From: CBDDKZ01 sp965230415
GTDB lineage: Bacteria > Bacteroidota > Bacteroidia > Cytophagales > JAAEPT01
Reading direction: 5' to 3'
Length of the DNA stretch: 64,000 bases
NCBI GenBank assembly: GCA_965230415.1
Contig: CBDDKZ010000005.1
Span: forward strand, 2,294,001-2,358,000
Part shown: positions 9,599 through 17,700 of the stretch, piece by piece
Numbering within the stretch: the stretch's first letter is position 1
Layout of the letters: the number at the start of each line of letters is the position of its first letter
Program-made: the position numbers and the translations under genes
The notes under the pieces: model-generated
Told to the model about the DNA's origin: nothing
The model's database searches: none
The model's input: the letters and a program-made list of their open reading frames with translations, nothing else

Positions 9599-9620
9599 TG
9601 AGACCGACCGGTCGGTCTCA
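9599..9620. promoter_or_regulatory. Perfect 22-bp palindrome, likely TetR operator
   Basis: The half-site TGAGACCGACC is followed directly by its exact complement, giving a 22-bp palindrome with no spacer. It is GC-rich in an AT-rich gap and lies 12 bp upstream of the TetR start. The core ACCGACCGGTCGGT closely resembles operators known for many TetR regulators. It could also influence the divergent rhomboid gene at 9704. Confidence 0.9.
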
Positions 9621-9703
9621 AAAGTAGTTAAAATTCCTGAACCTCCCAACCATTCTTCATGTTATATTCAGACTTTGGTATATTATTCGGTAAACGGTGA
9701 AAA

Positions 9704-10414
9704 ATGCTGGACGAAAGAAAAACAGGGTCGCCTTTTGAGGAGCAAAATGAACGGGAATTGTTCCTTTCAAGTCTGATACCCACATTAGTATTTGTAGTGT
9801 TTATATGGTTTGTACGATTGTTGGAATTTTCCTTCGATGCAAATTTATATAGAATGGGTATTTTGCCCAGAACTACGGAAGGCCTGGTTGGTATTGTAGC
9901 CAGCCCACTGGTACATGGTACTCATAAGGGAAGCTATTTTTCGCACATTATTAATAATACCATTGCTATTATTCCGTTGATGACTGCCCTGTTTTATTTT
10001 TACAGACCTATTGCACGTAAAGTGTTTGTCTTATTATGGCTTGTAATTGGGTTTTGGGTCTGGTGCTTTGCGAGATCAAGTTACCATATTGGCGCAAGTG
10101 GATTGATATATGGCTTGGCAGGCTTTCTTTTTGTAATGGGTGTAATGGCTCGTAAACGCGAAACTTTGGCACTTTCTGCGATTATAATTTTCACACATGC
10201 AGGGATGCTGCGTTATGTTTTTCCAGGCGAAAAGGGAATTTCCTGGGAGTCACATTTAATGGGTTTAATAGCAGGTATTGTAATTGCAATAAACTATCGC
10301 GGTTACCATAAATCTAAAATATTGCCAAACTCACAATCAAACTACAATTTTACCTTTGATCAGGAAGAAGAAAACAGTATACAGATAAACTATACCTACA
10401 GAGAGAAAAAATAA
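9704..10414 (+). CDS. Rhomboid-family intramembrane serine protease
   Basis: The protein is 236 aa with six predicted hydrophobic segments. The catalytic serine is Ser132 in G-A-S-G-L-I-Y-G-L and the catalytic histidine is His184 in W-E-S-H-L-M-G; an H-x-x-N-N pair in S-H-I-I-N-N-T (about residue 84) matches the family's oxyanion-stabilising segment. Rhomboids (peptidase S54) cleave membrane-spanning substrates within the bilayer. The C-terminal tail after about residue 200 is hydrophilic. It is divergent from the TetR gene. Substrate unknown. Confidence 0.88.
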   Translation: MLDERKTGSPFEEQNERELFLSSLIPTLVFVVFIWFVRLLEFSFDANLYRMGILPRTTEGLVGIVASPLVHGTHKGSYFSHIINNTIAIIPLMTALFYFYRPIARKVFVLLWLVIGFWVWCFARSSYHIGASGLIYGLAGFLFVMGVMARKRETLALSAIIIFTHAGMLRYVFPGEKGISWESHLMGLIAGIVIAINYRGYHKSKILPNSQSNYNFTFDQEEENSIQINYTYREKK

Positions 10415-10619
10415 GGGCTGGGGGTATGAAAACCCAGTATATCAAGAATCAGCCGCCCCGTAATGTCGACCTTCCACTGTTATCCTGCTCATAGAACGAG
10501 GTGCGTAAACGCATGAGGCCTGCTCTTCAAAACGGTTTAAGCCAGTATATAATTTGATGTTAGTTTCATATATGCCCAACCCTATTCTAAAAGTAGTCAA
10601 ATTTAATAGTTTATTCAAG

Positions 10620-10895
10620 TCAAAAGCTTATTTCGAACGAATCGTAATAGACAGGGTCTATATTAATTAAGTTAACTTCTTTAACCTTGGATAAGAGCGG
10701 ACCTTTTTTGCAGGCTGTCATTAAATGGTCGATTTGCCTTTGGTCGCCAGTAACTTCTATCAATACATTTCCTTCACTAGTATTCTTTACAAAACCCTTT
10801 AGATGCAGCTTTTGAGCCTCTTCTTTTACAAAAGCCCGGTAGCCTACACCTTGTACACGCCCGCTGACTATTATCCTAAAAGTGTGTTGTGTCAA
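10620..10895 (-). CDS. acyP: Acylphosphatase
   Basis: At 91 aa it matches the usual size of acylphosphatase. The signature G-R-V-Q-G-V-G-Y-R (residues 12-20) supplies the phosphate-binding loop and catalytic Arg, and the conserved Asn lies in G-F-V-K-N-T-S-E-G-N (about residue 38). The enzyme hydrolyses acyl phosphates such as acetyl phosphate or carbamoyl phosphate in the cytoplasm. It lies 11 bp downstream of the YbjQ-family gene on the same strand and probably shares its transcript. Confidence 0.93.
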   Translation of the reverse strand: MTQHTFRIIVSGRVQGVGYRAFVKEEAQKLHLKGFVKNTSEGNVLIEVTGDQRQIDHLMTACKKGPLLSKVKEVNLINIDPVYYDSFEISF

Positions 10896-10906
10896 AACGA
10901 AGCGTA

Positions 10907-11224
10907 TTATTTTTTGAACTGTACAGCGGTGCCGTATGCCAGAATTTCTGCTGCCCCTTGCATAAGTGTTGATGTGGTGAAACGAACATTTACGATCGCA
11001 TCTGCACCGAGTTTCCTCGCCTCATCTATCATTCGTTCCAATGCCTGATCTCTAGAATCTGATAGCAATTTGGTATAAGCACCGATTTCACCACCTACAA
11101 TATTTTTTAATCCGGCGAACAAATCGCGGCCTACATTTCTGGCTCGTACCGTGCTACCCTGAACTAGGCCCAAGGTTTTTTCAATTTCTTTTTCTTCTGC
11201 GTTTGGTGTGTTAAGTATAAGCAT
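10907..11224 (-). CDS. YbjQ/UPF0145 family protein
   Basis: The protein is 105 aa, the normal length for the UPF0145 (YbjQ) family. Typical elements are G-L-V-Q-G-S-T-V-R-A-R-N-V-G-R-D near residue 19, the E-I-G-A-Y-T-K-L-L segment, and the C-terminal G-A-D-A-I-V-N-V-R-F-T-T-S. The family is sometimes annotated as a putative heavy-metal-binding domain, but its role is not established. It is soluble with no signal peptide. It precedes acyP in a two-gene unit on the minus strand. Confidence 0.88.
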   Translation of the reverse strand: MLILNTPNAEEKEIEKTLGLVQGSTVRARNVGRDLFAGLKNIVGGEIGAYTKLLSDSRDQALERMIDEARKLGADAIVNVRFTTSTLMQGAAEILAYGTAVQFKK

Positions 11225-11380
11225 TTTGATGTGTTTGGTGAATTAATTTAAACAAGATGATCGTGTCAGCGCATAATTTTTTTTACCATTACTGTGTATT
11301 GACAACTATTTTATCACTATTTAGTAAAAAAATCGATTACTTGTAAAATATTTTTAATCGGATATCGTCCATAAGCATGT

Positions 11381-11959
11381 ATGGAAACGATTCCAATTGT
11401 ACATATGTCGCCAAAAGACGAAATGACCATCGATAAGATGGTGCGCAAGGAACGTACGCGTTTGCTGAACTTCATTAAATCGAGGGTCAGAAATCAAGAC
11501 GATGCAGAAGATATTTTACAGGATGTCTTTTATCAGTTCGTGTCGGGTTTCAACGCTATCGAATCTATTGAAAAAGCTACGTCATGGTTGTTCCAGGTGG
11601 CAAGGAATAAAATTATAGACCGTTATCGTAAAAAGAAATTACCCGAGGTTTCGGTAACCCATGTCACAGATGATAACGAATCAATCGCCTTAAGTGACTT
11701 GGTTCCGGACTTTGACGGGTCTCCTGAAAACATCTACCTGCAGACAATTATTTCCGAAAGAATCGAAGAAAGCCTGGCAGAAATGCCCAAAGAACAAAGA
11801 GATGTTTTTGTAGCTCACGAATTCGAAAATAAAAGCTTTAAGGAAATTGCTGAAATAACAGGCGAATCTGTAAATACCTTGCTATCAAGAAAACGATACG
11901 CGATTTTGTTTTTGAGATCTCATTTAAATGAACTATACGAAGAAATTATAAAGGATTAG
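11381..11959 (+). CDS. ECF-type RNA polymerase sigma factor
   Basis: The protein is 192 aa. Region 2 is visible as D-D-A-E-D-I-L-Q-D-V-F (about residues 39-49) with the region 2.4 W-L-F-Q-V-A-R-N-K-I-I-D-R-Y segment following, and region 4 as the C-terminal helix-turn-helix E-N-K-S-F-K-E-I-A-E-I-T-G-E-S-V. The linker is longer than in the smallest ECF factors. It heads a tight operon (4 bp to the next gene) with a two-TM protein and a small coiled protein, one of which may control it. No classical anti-sigma domain is recognised downstream. Confidence 0.9.
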   Translation: METIPIVHMSPKDEMTIDKMVRKERTRLLNFIKSRVRNQDDAEDILQDVFYQFVSGFNAIESIEKATSWLFQVARNKIIDRYRKKKLPEVSVTHVTDDNESIALSDLVPDFDGSPENIYLQTIISERIEESLAEMPKEQRDVFVAHEFENKSFKEIAEITGESVNTLLSRKRYAILFLRSHLNELYEEIIKD

Positions 11960-11963
11960 TGCT

Positions 11964-12302
11964 ATGAAATCGAATATGAAATATATTTGTTGGAAATTTG
12001 TATTTATTATCCCCTTAGCCATAGTGTTATTTACCTTTGCCGTGCAATTGTTATGGAACTGGCTTGTACCTGCGATTTTCGGCTTTTCTTCTATCAATTT
12101 TTGGCAGGCAATGGGACTGATTGCTCTTTCAAAAATACTGTTCGGGTCACATTGGTCTAATCATAAAAAGCATCACACTTCAAAGTATCAGCGTTGGAAA
12201 AATATGCCGGAGGAAAAGAAGCAAAAAATAAAGGAACAATGCTGGAACTTTATGAGGCACGAAACGGATAACAAAGCTAAAGAGGATGATCATGATCAAT
12301 AA
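11964..12302 (+). CDS. Two-TM membrane protein co-transcribed with the sigma factor
   Basis: The protein is 112 aa. Two hydrophobic helices (about residues 10-32 and 38-60) surround W-N-W-L-V-P-A-I-F-G-F and I-N-F-W-Q-A-M-G-L, followed by K-I-L-F-G. Then comes a His/Lys-rich cytoplasmic or periplasmic tail (S-N-H-K-K-H-H) and a helical M-P-E-E-K-K-Q-K-I-K segment. From memory, similar small proteins often accompany sigma-70 genes in Bacteroidota; their role is not established. The position directly behind an ECF sigma factor suggests a sensor or anti-sigma partner, but no known anti-sigma fold can be claimed. Confidence 0.65.
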   Translation: MKSNMKYICWKFVFIIPLAIVLFTFAVQLLWNWLVPAIFGFSSINFWQAMGLIALSKILFGSHWSNHKKHHTSKYQRWKNMPEEKKQKIKEQCWNFMRHETDNKAKEDDHDQ

Positions 12303-12531
12303 GGATATACAAATCGAAGGCCAGAATTTTTCTGTGCCACAAGAGGTCGCCGAATACATTGCCTGGTTGGAGAATTTTGTCGATAGCAAAGACGCACAAT
12401 TAAAAGCAATCGTCAACAAAACAGAACGATCTATTGCTAATTTTCAGGAACAACTAAATGGGCTGGACATTGAACTATATCAATTACAGGGACAAGGGAT
12501 AGTAGATTCGGAGGTTGAAAATTCATTTTAG
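12286..12531 (+). CDS. Small helical protein, third gene of the sigma operon
   Basis: The protein is 81 aa and its start (ATG 12286, alternative ATG 12292) overlaps the end of the preceding gene by 17 bp, which indicates translational coupling. Residues 20-70 are predicted helical with heptad-like spacing (Y-I-A-W-L-E-N-F-V, then L-N-G-L-D-I-E-L-Y-Q-L). It has no signal peptide or membrane segment. I do not recognise a family. Overlap with the membrane protein gene supports a functional link to the sigma factor. Confidence 0.55.
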   Translation: MIMINKDIQIEGQNFSVPQEVAEYIAWLENFVDSKDAQLKAIVNKTERSIANFQEQLNGLDIELYQLQGQGIVDSEVENSF

Positions 12532-12605
12532 TCAACTTTTACGGTCTTTTATTTAGGCGTCTTGCGACTTTTTTGAGGTTGAATAATGTTGTATATTTCC
12601 GTCTG

Positions 12606-14048
12606 ATGAGGAATGTACTTTTAATAACATTATTATTTTTTGTTAAAAACGTAGTAGCTCAGAACTACTATTCAGATAAATTATCAGCTGAAGCACTTAA
12701 AGAAGATTTGAAAATGCTTCACGAAGTATTAGCAAAGAACCATCCAGGTCTTTATGATTTTCAAAGTCCGGAGGAGTGGACTTCTTATACAGCAAAGCTT
12801 ACGAAAAGTATAAAATCTGATACTTCCAGGGCGGATTTTTACAAATTGGTTGCCGATGTAATTACTCATATTAAGTGTGGACATACGATCCTGGAACCTG
12901 GTGAAGATTTTCAGAAGCACCTACGTTACAATGGACGCCTCTTCCCGTTTCAGGTTAGCATTTATGATAATGAGGTATATGTGAAATATAACCTTTCGGA
13001 TCATGCATCGATAAAAACCGGCTCACGTATCGATTCTATCAACGGAATGTCTCTTGCTGCAATCTTACCACAGCTCAAACAATTTATTTCTGTGAATGGC
13101 CACGAAAATCCACGAAAGAAAATACTATTAGAGCATCATTTTAGCTATTATTTTGCGCTTTGCTTTGGTGAGTTTTCTTTTTTCGAAATCACGACACTCA
13201 ACCCTCATACGGGCCAGAACGGAACAATAATTGTTCAGGGTGATAATAAGGCAAATTTGGACGCTATTCAGAATATTAGATACCCCGAATCCTTTATTAG
13301 AGACTTGCCCCTAAGTATGGAAATAAGCAGCAAACTTTCCACTTGCATTGTAGATATTGAGACCTTCAATCATCATACAATGCAGCAGGCAGGCATCAAC
13401 TTTGTGAGTAGTATCGATAGTATTTTCCGTGTAATAGAAGAACAGCATATAGCGCATTTAATTATTGATTTGAGAAAAAATAACGGGGGCGCAAGAGCGT
13501 ATGTAAATCACCTCTTGTCACACTTGATCGAATCTGATAAAGAGGCGAGCGGAGTTGCTTATATAGCTTCAAAGCGTCCTTTAATTGATAAGTGCGATCA
13601 GGAAATAAAAACCTACTTAAAGGGAAAAAAAACACCCTTTCGGAAAAATAAATGGGTGCTTAGTAATGGATTCACGAGTCAAGTTATTACAGCTAAAAAG
13701 CCAATGTTCCGTGGGCACATTTATGTGATGGTTGGCCCCGAAACATTTTCGGCGGGAACGCATGTCGCGTCTTTTCTCAAGAGAGAAAGAAATGCCATAT
13801 TGGTTGGTGAAACATGTGGTGGATTTGCCAATTACTCCAATGCCGGATATTACTTTTCATTTTTACTTCCCAACAGCAAATTTTTGATAAAAGTACCATA
13901 CGTTCAAAACTGGTATTTTCCGGACAAAGAACAGGGACATGATTTACTTCAACCGTCTGTTTTCATTACACCGCATTTACAAGATTATTTACAAAATAAA
14001 GATACTGTACTATTAAAAACGCTCGAAGTCATTCATTCTCAAAAGTAA
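12606..14048 (+). CDS. Secreted S41-family peptidase
   Basis: The protein is 480 aa from the ATG at 12606, chosen over an in-frame TTG at 12573 because it opens on a signal peptide (M-R-N-V-L-L-I-T-L-L-F-F ending V-V-A-Q). The C-terminal half matches the S41 (tail-specific/tricorn-like) core: D-L-R-K-N-N-G-G (about residue 290), then the nucleophile loop G-P-E-T-F-S-A-G-T with Ser382, and G-E-T-C-G-G about 27 residues later. The canonical lysine of Prc-type dyads is replaced by this G-E-T-x-G-G loop, as in IRBP-like members. No PDZ domain is obvious. Periplasmic or secreted; substrate unknown. A TATATTTC element about 12 bp upstream of the ATG resembles a Bacteroidota -7 box. Confidence 0.8.
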   Translation: MRNVLLITLLFFVKNVVAQNYYSDKLSAEALKEDLKMLHEVLAKNHPGLYDFQSPEEWTSYTAKLTKSIKSDTSRADFYKLVADVITHIKCGHTILEPGEDFQKHLRYNGRLFPFQVSIYDNEVYVKYNLSDHASIKTGSRIDSINGMSLAAILPQLKQFISVNGHENPRKKILLEHHFSYYFALCFGEFSFFEITTLNPHTGQNGTIIVQGDNKANLDAIQNIRYPESFIRDLPLSMEISSKLSTCIVDIETFNHHTMQQAGINFVSSIDSIFRVIEEQHIAHLIIDLRKNNGGARAYVNHLLSHLIESDKEASGVAYIASKRPLIDKCDQEIKTYLKGKKTPFRKNKWVLSNGFTSQVITAKKPMFRGHIYVMVGPETFSAGTHVASFLKRERNAILVGETCGGFANYSNAGYYFSFLLPNSKFLIKVPYVQNWYFPDKEQGHDLLQPSVFITPHLQDYLQNKDTVLLKTLEVIHSQK

Positions 14049-14114
14049 TTGCTTATATTCAGTATAGAAATAGTTCAAATAGTCTTTATTTATTCTTTTA
14101 TTAAACTGAATGCT

Positions 14115-14366
14115 ATGAGCGATGCACTAAAAGAGGCAATGGAACGAGCCAACAACCTGCCTTCAAGACCTACTAATGAAGTACTTTTGCGTTTGTATGG
14201 ATTGTATAAACAAGCAACCGTAGGAGATGCCAACCCGGATGATCGACCTGGTGGGTTTGACTTCAAAGCCATCGCCAAGTTCGATGCATGGCTTGATTGT
14301 AAAGGATTAAGTAAAGAAGAAGCCGAAAATGCATACATTGATAAAGTAAATGAAATAAGTGCTTGA
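14115..14366 (+). CDS. Acyl-CoA-binding protein (ACBP)
   Basis: The protein is 83 aa from the ATG at 14115, which fits the compact ACBP fold better than an in-frame TTG at 14049. The sequence carries the family hallmark L-R-L-Y-G-L-Y-K-Q-A-T-V-G-D followed by P-G-G-F-D-F-K-A-I-A-K-F-D-A-W, with the Tyr and Lys residues that hold the CoA head group, and ends on E-A-E-N-A-Y-I-D-K-V. It binds long-chain acyl-CoA in the cytoplasm and buffers the pool. ACBPs are best known in eukaryotes but occur in several bacterial groups. It starts 66 bp after the S41 peptidase. Confidence 0.9.
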   Translation: MSDALKEAMERANNLPSRPTNEVLLRLYGLYKQATVGDANPDDRPGGFDFKAIAKFDAWLDCKGLSKEEAENAYIDKVNEISA

Positions 14367-14764
14367 CCGTTTCGGCAAAAATCGTTAATTCGCATTATCT
14401 TACTATTCTAAAAACATTCTGCCTCAATAATCCGTATTATACTGGTGAAATCACCTAAGTGTTATTTGTATACTAAGGTGTAACAACCAAGGGATTACTG
14501 GGATAATTGCCTTACCATTAGTTAAACATTCATACCCAAAACGACTAATTTTAAGCTAATTATTTTGATTTCTTTAATATTAAATACATTTTTAATATTG
14601 GGGAGTTGCCCGGTTTACTTAACAATATGTGGGTTACCTATCTAGGTATGTTTACATTAATTAATATATCGGGTGTGAAAGTGCATCTTCGAGCATAGAG
14701 TGCACAGGTGTCTATTGCTTTGAGCAAGGCATCAGGGAATTTTCAACAAGAAACCCAATAGAGT
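14367..14764. promoter_or_regulatory. Upstream region of the first giant T9SS protein, with several dyads
   Basis: This 398-bp gap precedes the 2062-aa gene. It contains GGTGA/TCACC at 14444-14455, whose right half also pairs with a downstream copy (CACCTAAGT 14452-14460 with ACTAAGGTG 14472-14480, one mismatch). These two hairpins share bases and exclude each other. A separate perfect 9-bp inverted repeat (AATATTAAA and its complement, 6-nt loop) lies at 14576-14599. No exact TAnnTTTG box was found. The dyads are plain in the sequence; a regulatory role is inference. Confidence 0.45.
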
Positions 14765-17700
14765 ATGAAAAAGTTTTACGCCTTCCTGGCATTTTGTTTA
14801 GTTTTTAGTATTTCTGGAGTTCGTGGTCAGATAGTTTATAATGGCACAACTATCAATAACCTTATTGCAGATATGCAAAACCCGAATCAGGTATTGGAGT
14901 TTGGTGACGTCCCGGCAGGTACATATAACCTCAATGCAGGTGCTATTACTGTTGGTGCCGGAACCACAATAGATGGGACAACCATTCCCGTGGGAGTTCA
15001 TATTGTTTTGAATATGACGGGGGCAATCTCTTTTGCTAACAATACACATATGAGCGGACTCATCGTTGATGGAAACGGATCAGGTTCTAACGGAATTCAG
15101 GTACTCGGATCGAGTAATGTTGAAATAGGTAGCAACAATGCACCCAAAACCATTATAACCGGATTTAGACAAAATGGTATCAATATTGACGAAGGAGCTG
15201 ATGATGTTGAGGTAGTAAATTGTGTAATCAACGATAATGGTACCATGAACGGAGGTGGCCAGACGAATGGCGTTATTATTTGGCATGATTCTCACGATAT
15301 TTTAGTGTCGAATTGTTATATAGGTACGGATTCTACCGGTATGAACAGAGTTGCTAACAATGAAAACGGGATGAGTATCACAGACGATGCTTTCGACGTA
15401 ATTGTTGAAAACTCCGTTATTTCCGGAAATGGCCCAAGTCAAAACGAATTTTCAGGAATAGGTATTGCAACTTTTTCAGGACAAAGACCACGAAATATTA
15501 CTTTGAGAGGTAATTATATCGGGGTAGCTGCCGATGGTGTGACCTCTTTAGGGAATTATCGTCTGGGTGTTTGGTGCCATAATGCCGATGATCTGTACTT
15601 CGGTGGACCTAATCCCGGAGATGGGAATATTATTTCAGGTAACGGAGATATTGCTCATACCAATTCAGATAATCCTACCGCAGGCAGAAGCGATCATGGT
15701 ACGGGAATTTACCTCGACAATATAAATGGTGGTTACATTCTTAATAATTATGTAGGCCTTTCTTCAGATGGCTCTTCGTCAGTAAAAAACTGGGGATCCG
15801 GTATTCAGGTAAATGGATGTACCAATATAGAAATAGGTAGAGTGGATGCGCCAAACTACGTGGCGTATAACGGAAGAAATGGAATATTTATAGAAGAAGG
15901 TGACGAAAGAGGCGGAACAAATTCAGGAATTACAGTTATCGGAAACTTCGTAGGTCTAAGCACTTCGAATGCAGATGCCGGTAATAGACACGCGGGAATT
16001 GAATGTAATTCCCCCGGAACGGTTGTAGAAAATAATACGGTTTGTAGTAATGAACGTGTAGGTGTATTAATCGCACCGGGAACAGATGGTTCTACAGCCA
16101 GAAATATTACCGTAAATGACAATTACATTGGCATACTAAACGATCTTACTACGGTTCGTAGTAATGTAGAAGGCGGTGTAAAGATCGTTGATTACGATAA
16201 CGAAGGTTCGCGAAGTGTAACGCGTGATAATACTATTTCAAACAACTTTATCTACCTGCATTCCGATCAGGGAAGTGCCGATGGCGATGGTTATGGTGTT
16301 TATGTGGGAGGTAGCGATGCTTACAATAACGATATCACTCAAAACGAAATAGCATGTAATGATGGTCTACCCATAAATCTTGGAACAGCCTTTGGTGGAA
16401 ATGGCAGAGGAAACAATGACAAACCGAGACCCGAAGTGTCTATTTCTCTTTCATCGGGTAGCACGGTGGCTGGTTATGGAGCGAATGGAGATCGTATCGA
16501 AATTTTTGCCAAATCTATTGCTGAGAATGTAAGTAATGATTGTGGTTGTGACGCAAGAACGTATTTAGGTTCTGCTACCGTAGTTGGTGGCGAATGGTCA
16601 TTTAATATTCCTGCTAACTTAAATTACACTTACGATGATATTTCAGCTTCTGCAACGAATACTTCAGATGGAACATCGGAATTTGATTGTGCAAACATTG
16701 AACCACCGCTTGTTACTACATCTAACGACTGCCAGGAAAACGATATTCAATTTGTGTTTTCAGGCCACGAAGCAGAACAACTTTTCATTGAAATTAGCGA
16801 GACCAACTTCGGGACCGCGATTTTTACCGAAACCATTAATGTGACCGATGGCGATGATATTAACTGGACTTGGACACCTGACAGGGCCGGAACTTTATAT
16901 ATCCGTGTAACATCATTGGCTCCGGGATATACAAGTTCACCTTCATCGGTTGAAGAATTTCAGGTTTATTCTTCTTCTGTAGATGCCAGTATTGTAATTG
17001 ACCCGAATGTAGTTTGCCCTGAAGATGTGAGCACCTTCACCTTAGAAGATGTGGTGCCTGGAAGTACAGTGCAGTGGTATTGGTCTACAGATGGAAATAA
17101 TTTTACGGCAATAACAAGAAATGCACCGTTTACAGCTTCACATGGCCAGGATACCTGGTATTTTGTGGAAGTGAGTCAGACCTACGATGGCGGTGCAGTT
17201 ACATGCTCGGCAATTTCAGATACGGAACAGGTCACCATCAACCCTATTGTTGAGCCCGATGGCGATTGGCTGGTCACAAGGGATGGTAACTGCGAAGATG
17301 ACGAATGGACATTTATTGTTAATACCATTAATTCAGGTGAAGATCCAACATTTGCGTGGACAATTAATACGAATCCGGTTGCAGGTGTTACCGGAAACCA
17401 ATTGGTAAGAGACGACCTCAATAACGGAGATGTGGTTGAAGTAACTGTAACGGTAGATGCTGATACCGGTTGTGTGAATAGACGTGACTTTATTTTAGAT
17501 ACTATTGTATCCGGTCTAATAGATAACGAATCGCCTACTTTAAGCATTACAGGAGACTCCATAATCTGCTCCGATCAAAATGCTTGTTTTGATATAGCAG
17601 ACTCATCTTTCTTATATGCAAATCCTAATGACTTTCAATGGTACTTGAACGGCGCTCCGGTTGGTACCGGATTTGAATATTGCGATTCTACATTGCAGCA

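Noticed and set aside
10415..10619. Possible RNA gene between rhomboid and acylphosphatase genes
   Set aside because: Small hairpins (CTGGG/CCCAG near 10418-10437 and TGCGT/ACGCA near 10510) are present, but no tRNA cloverleaf or known ncRNA form fits, and no T-run marks a terminator.
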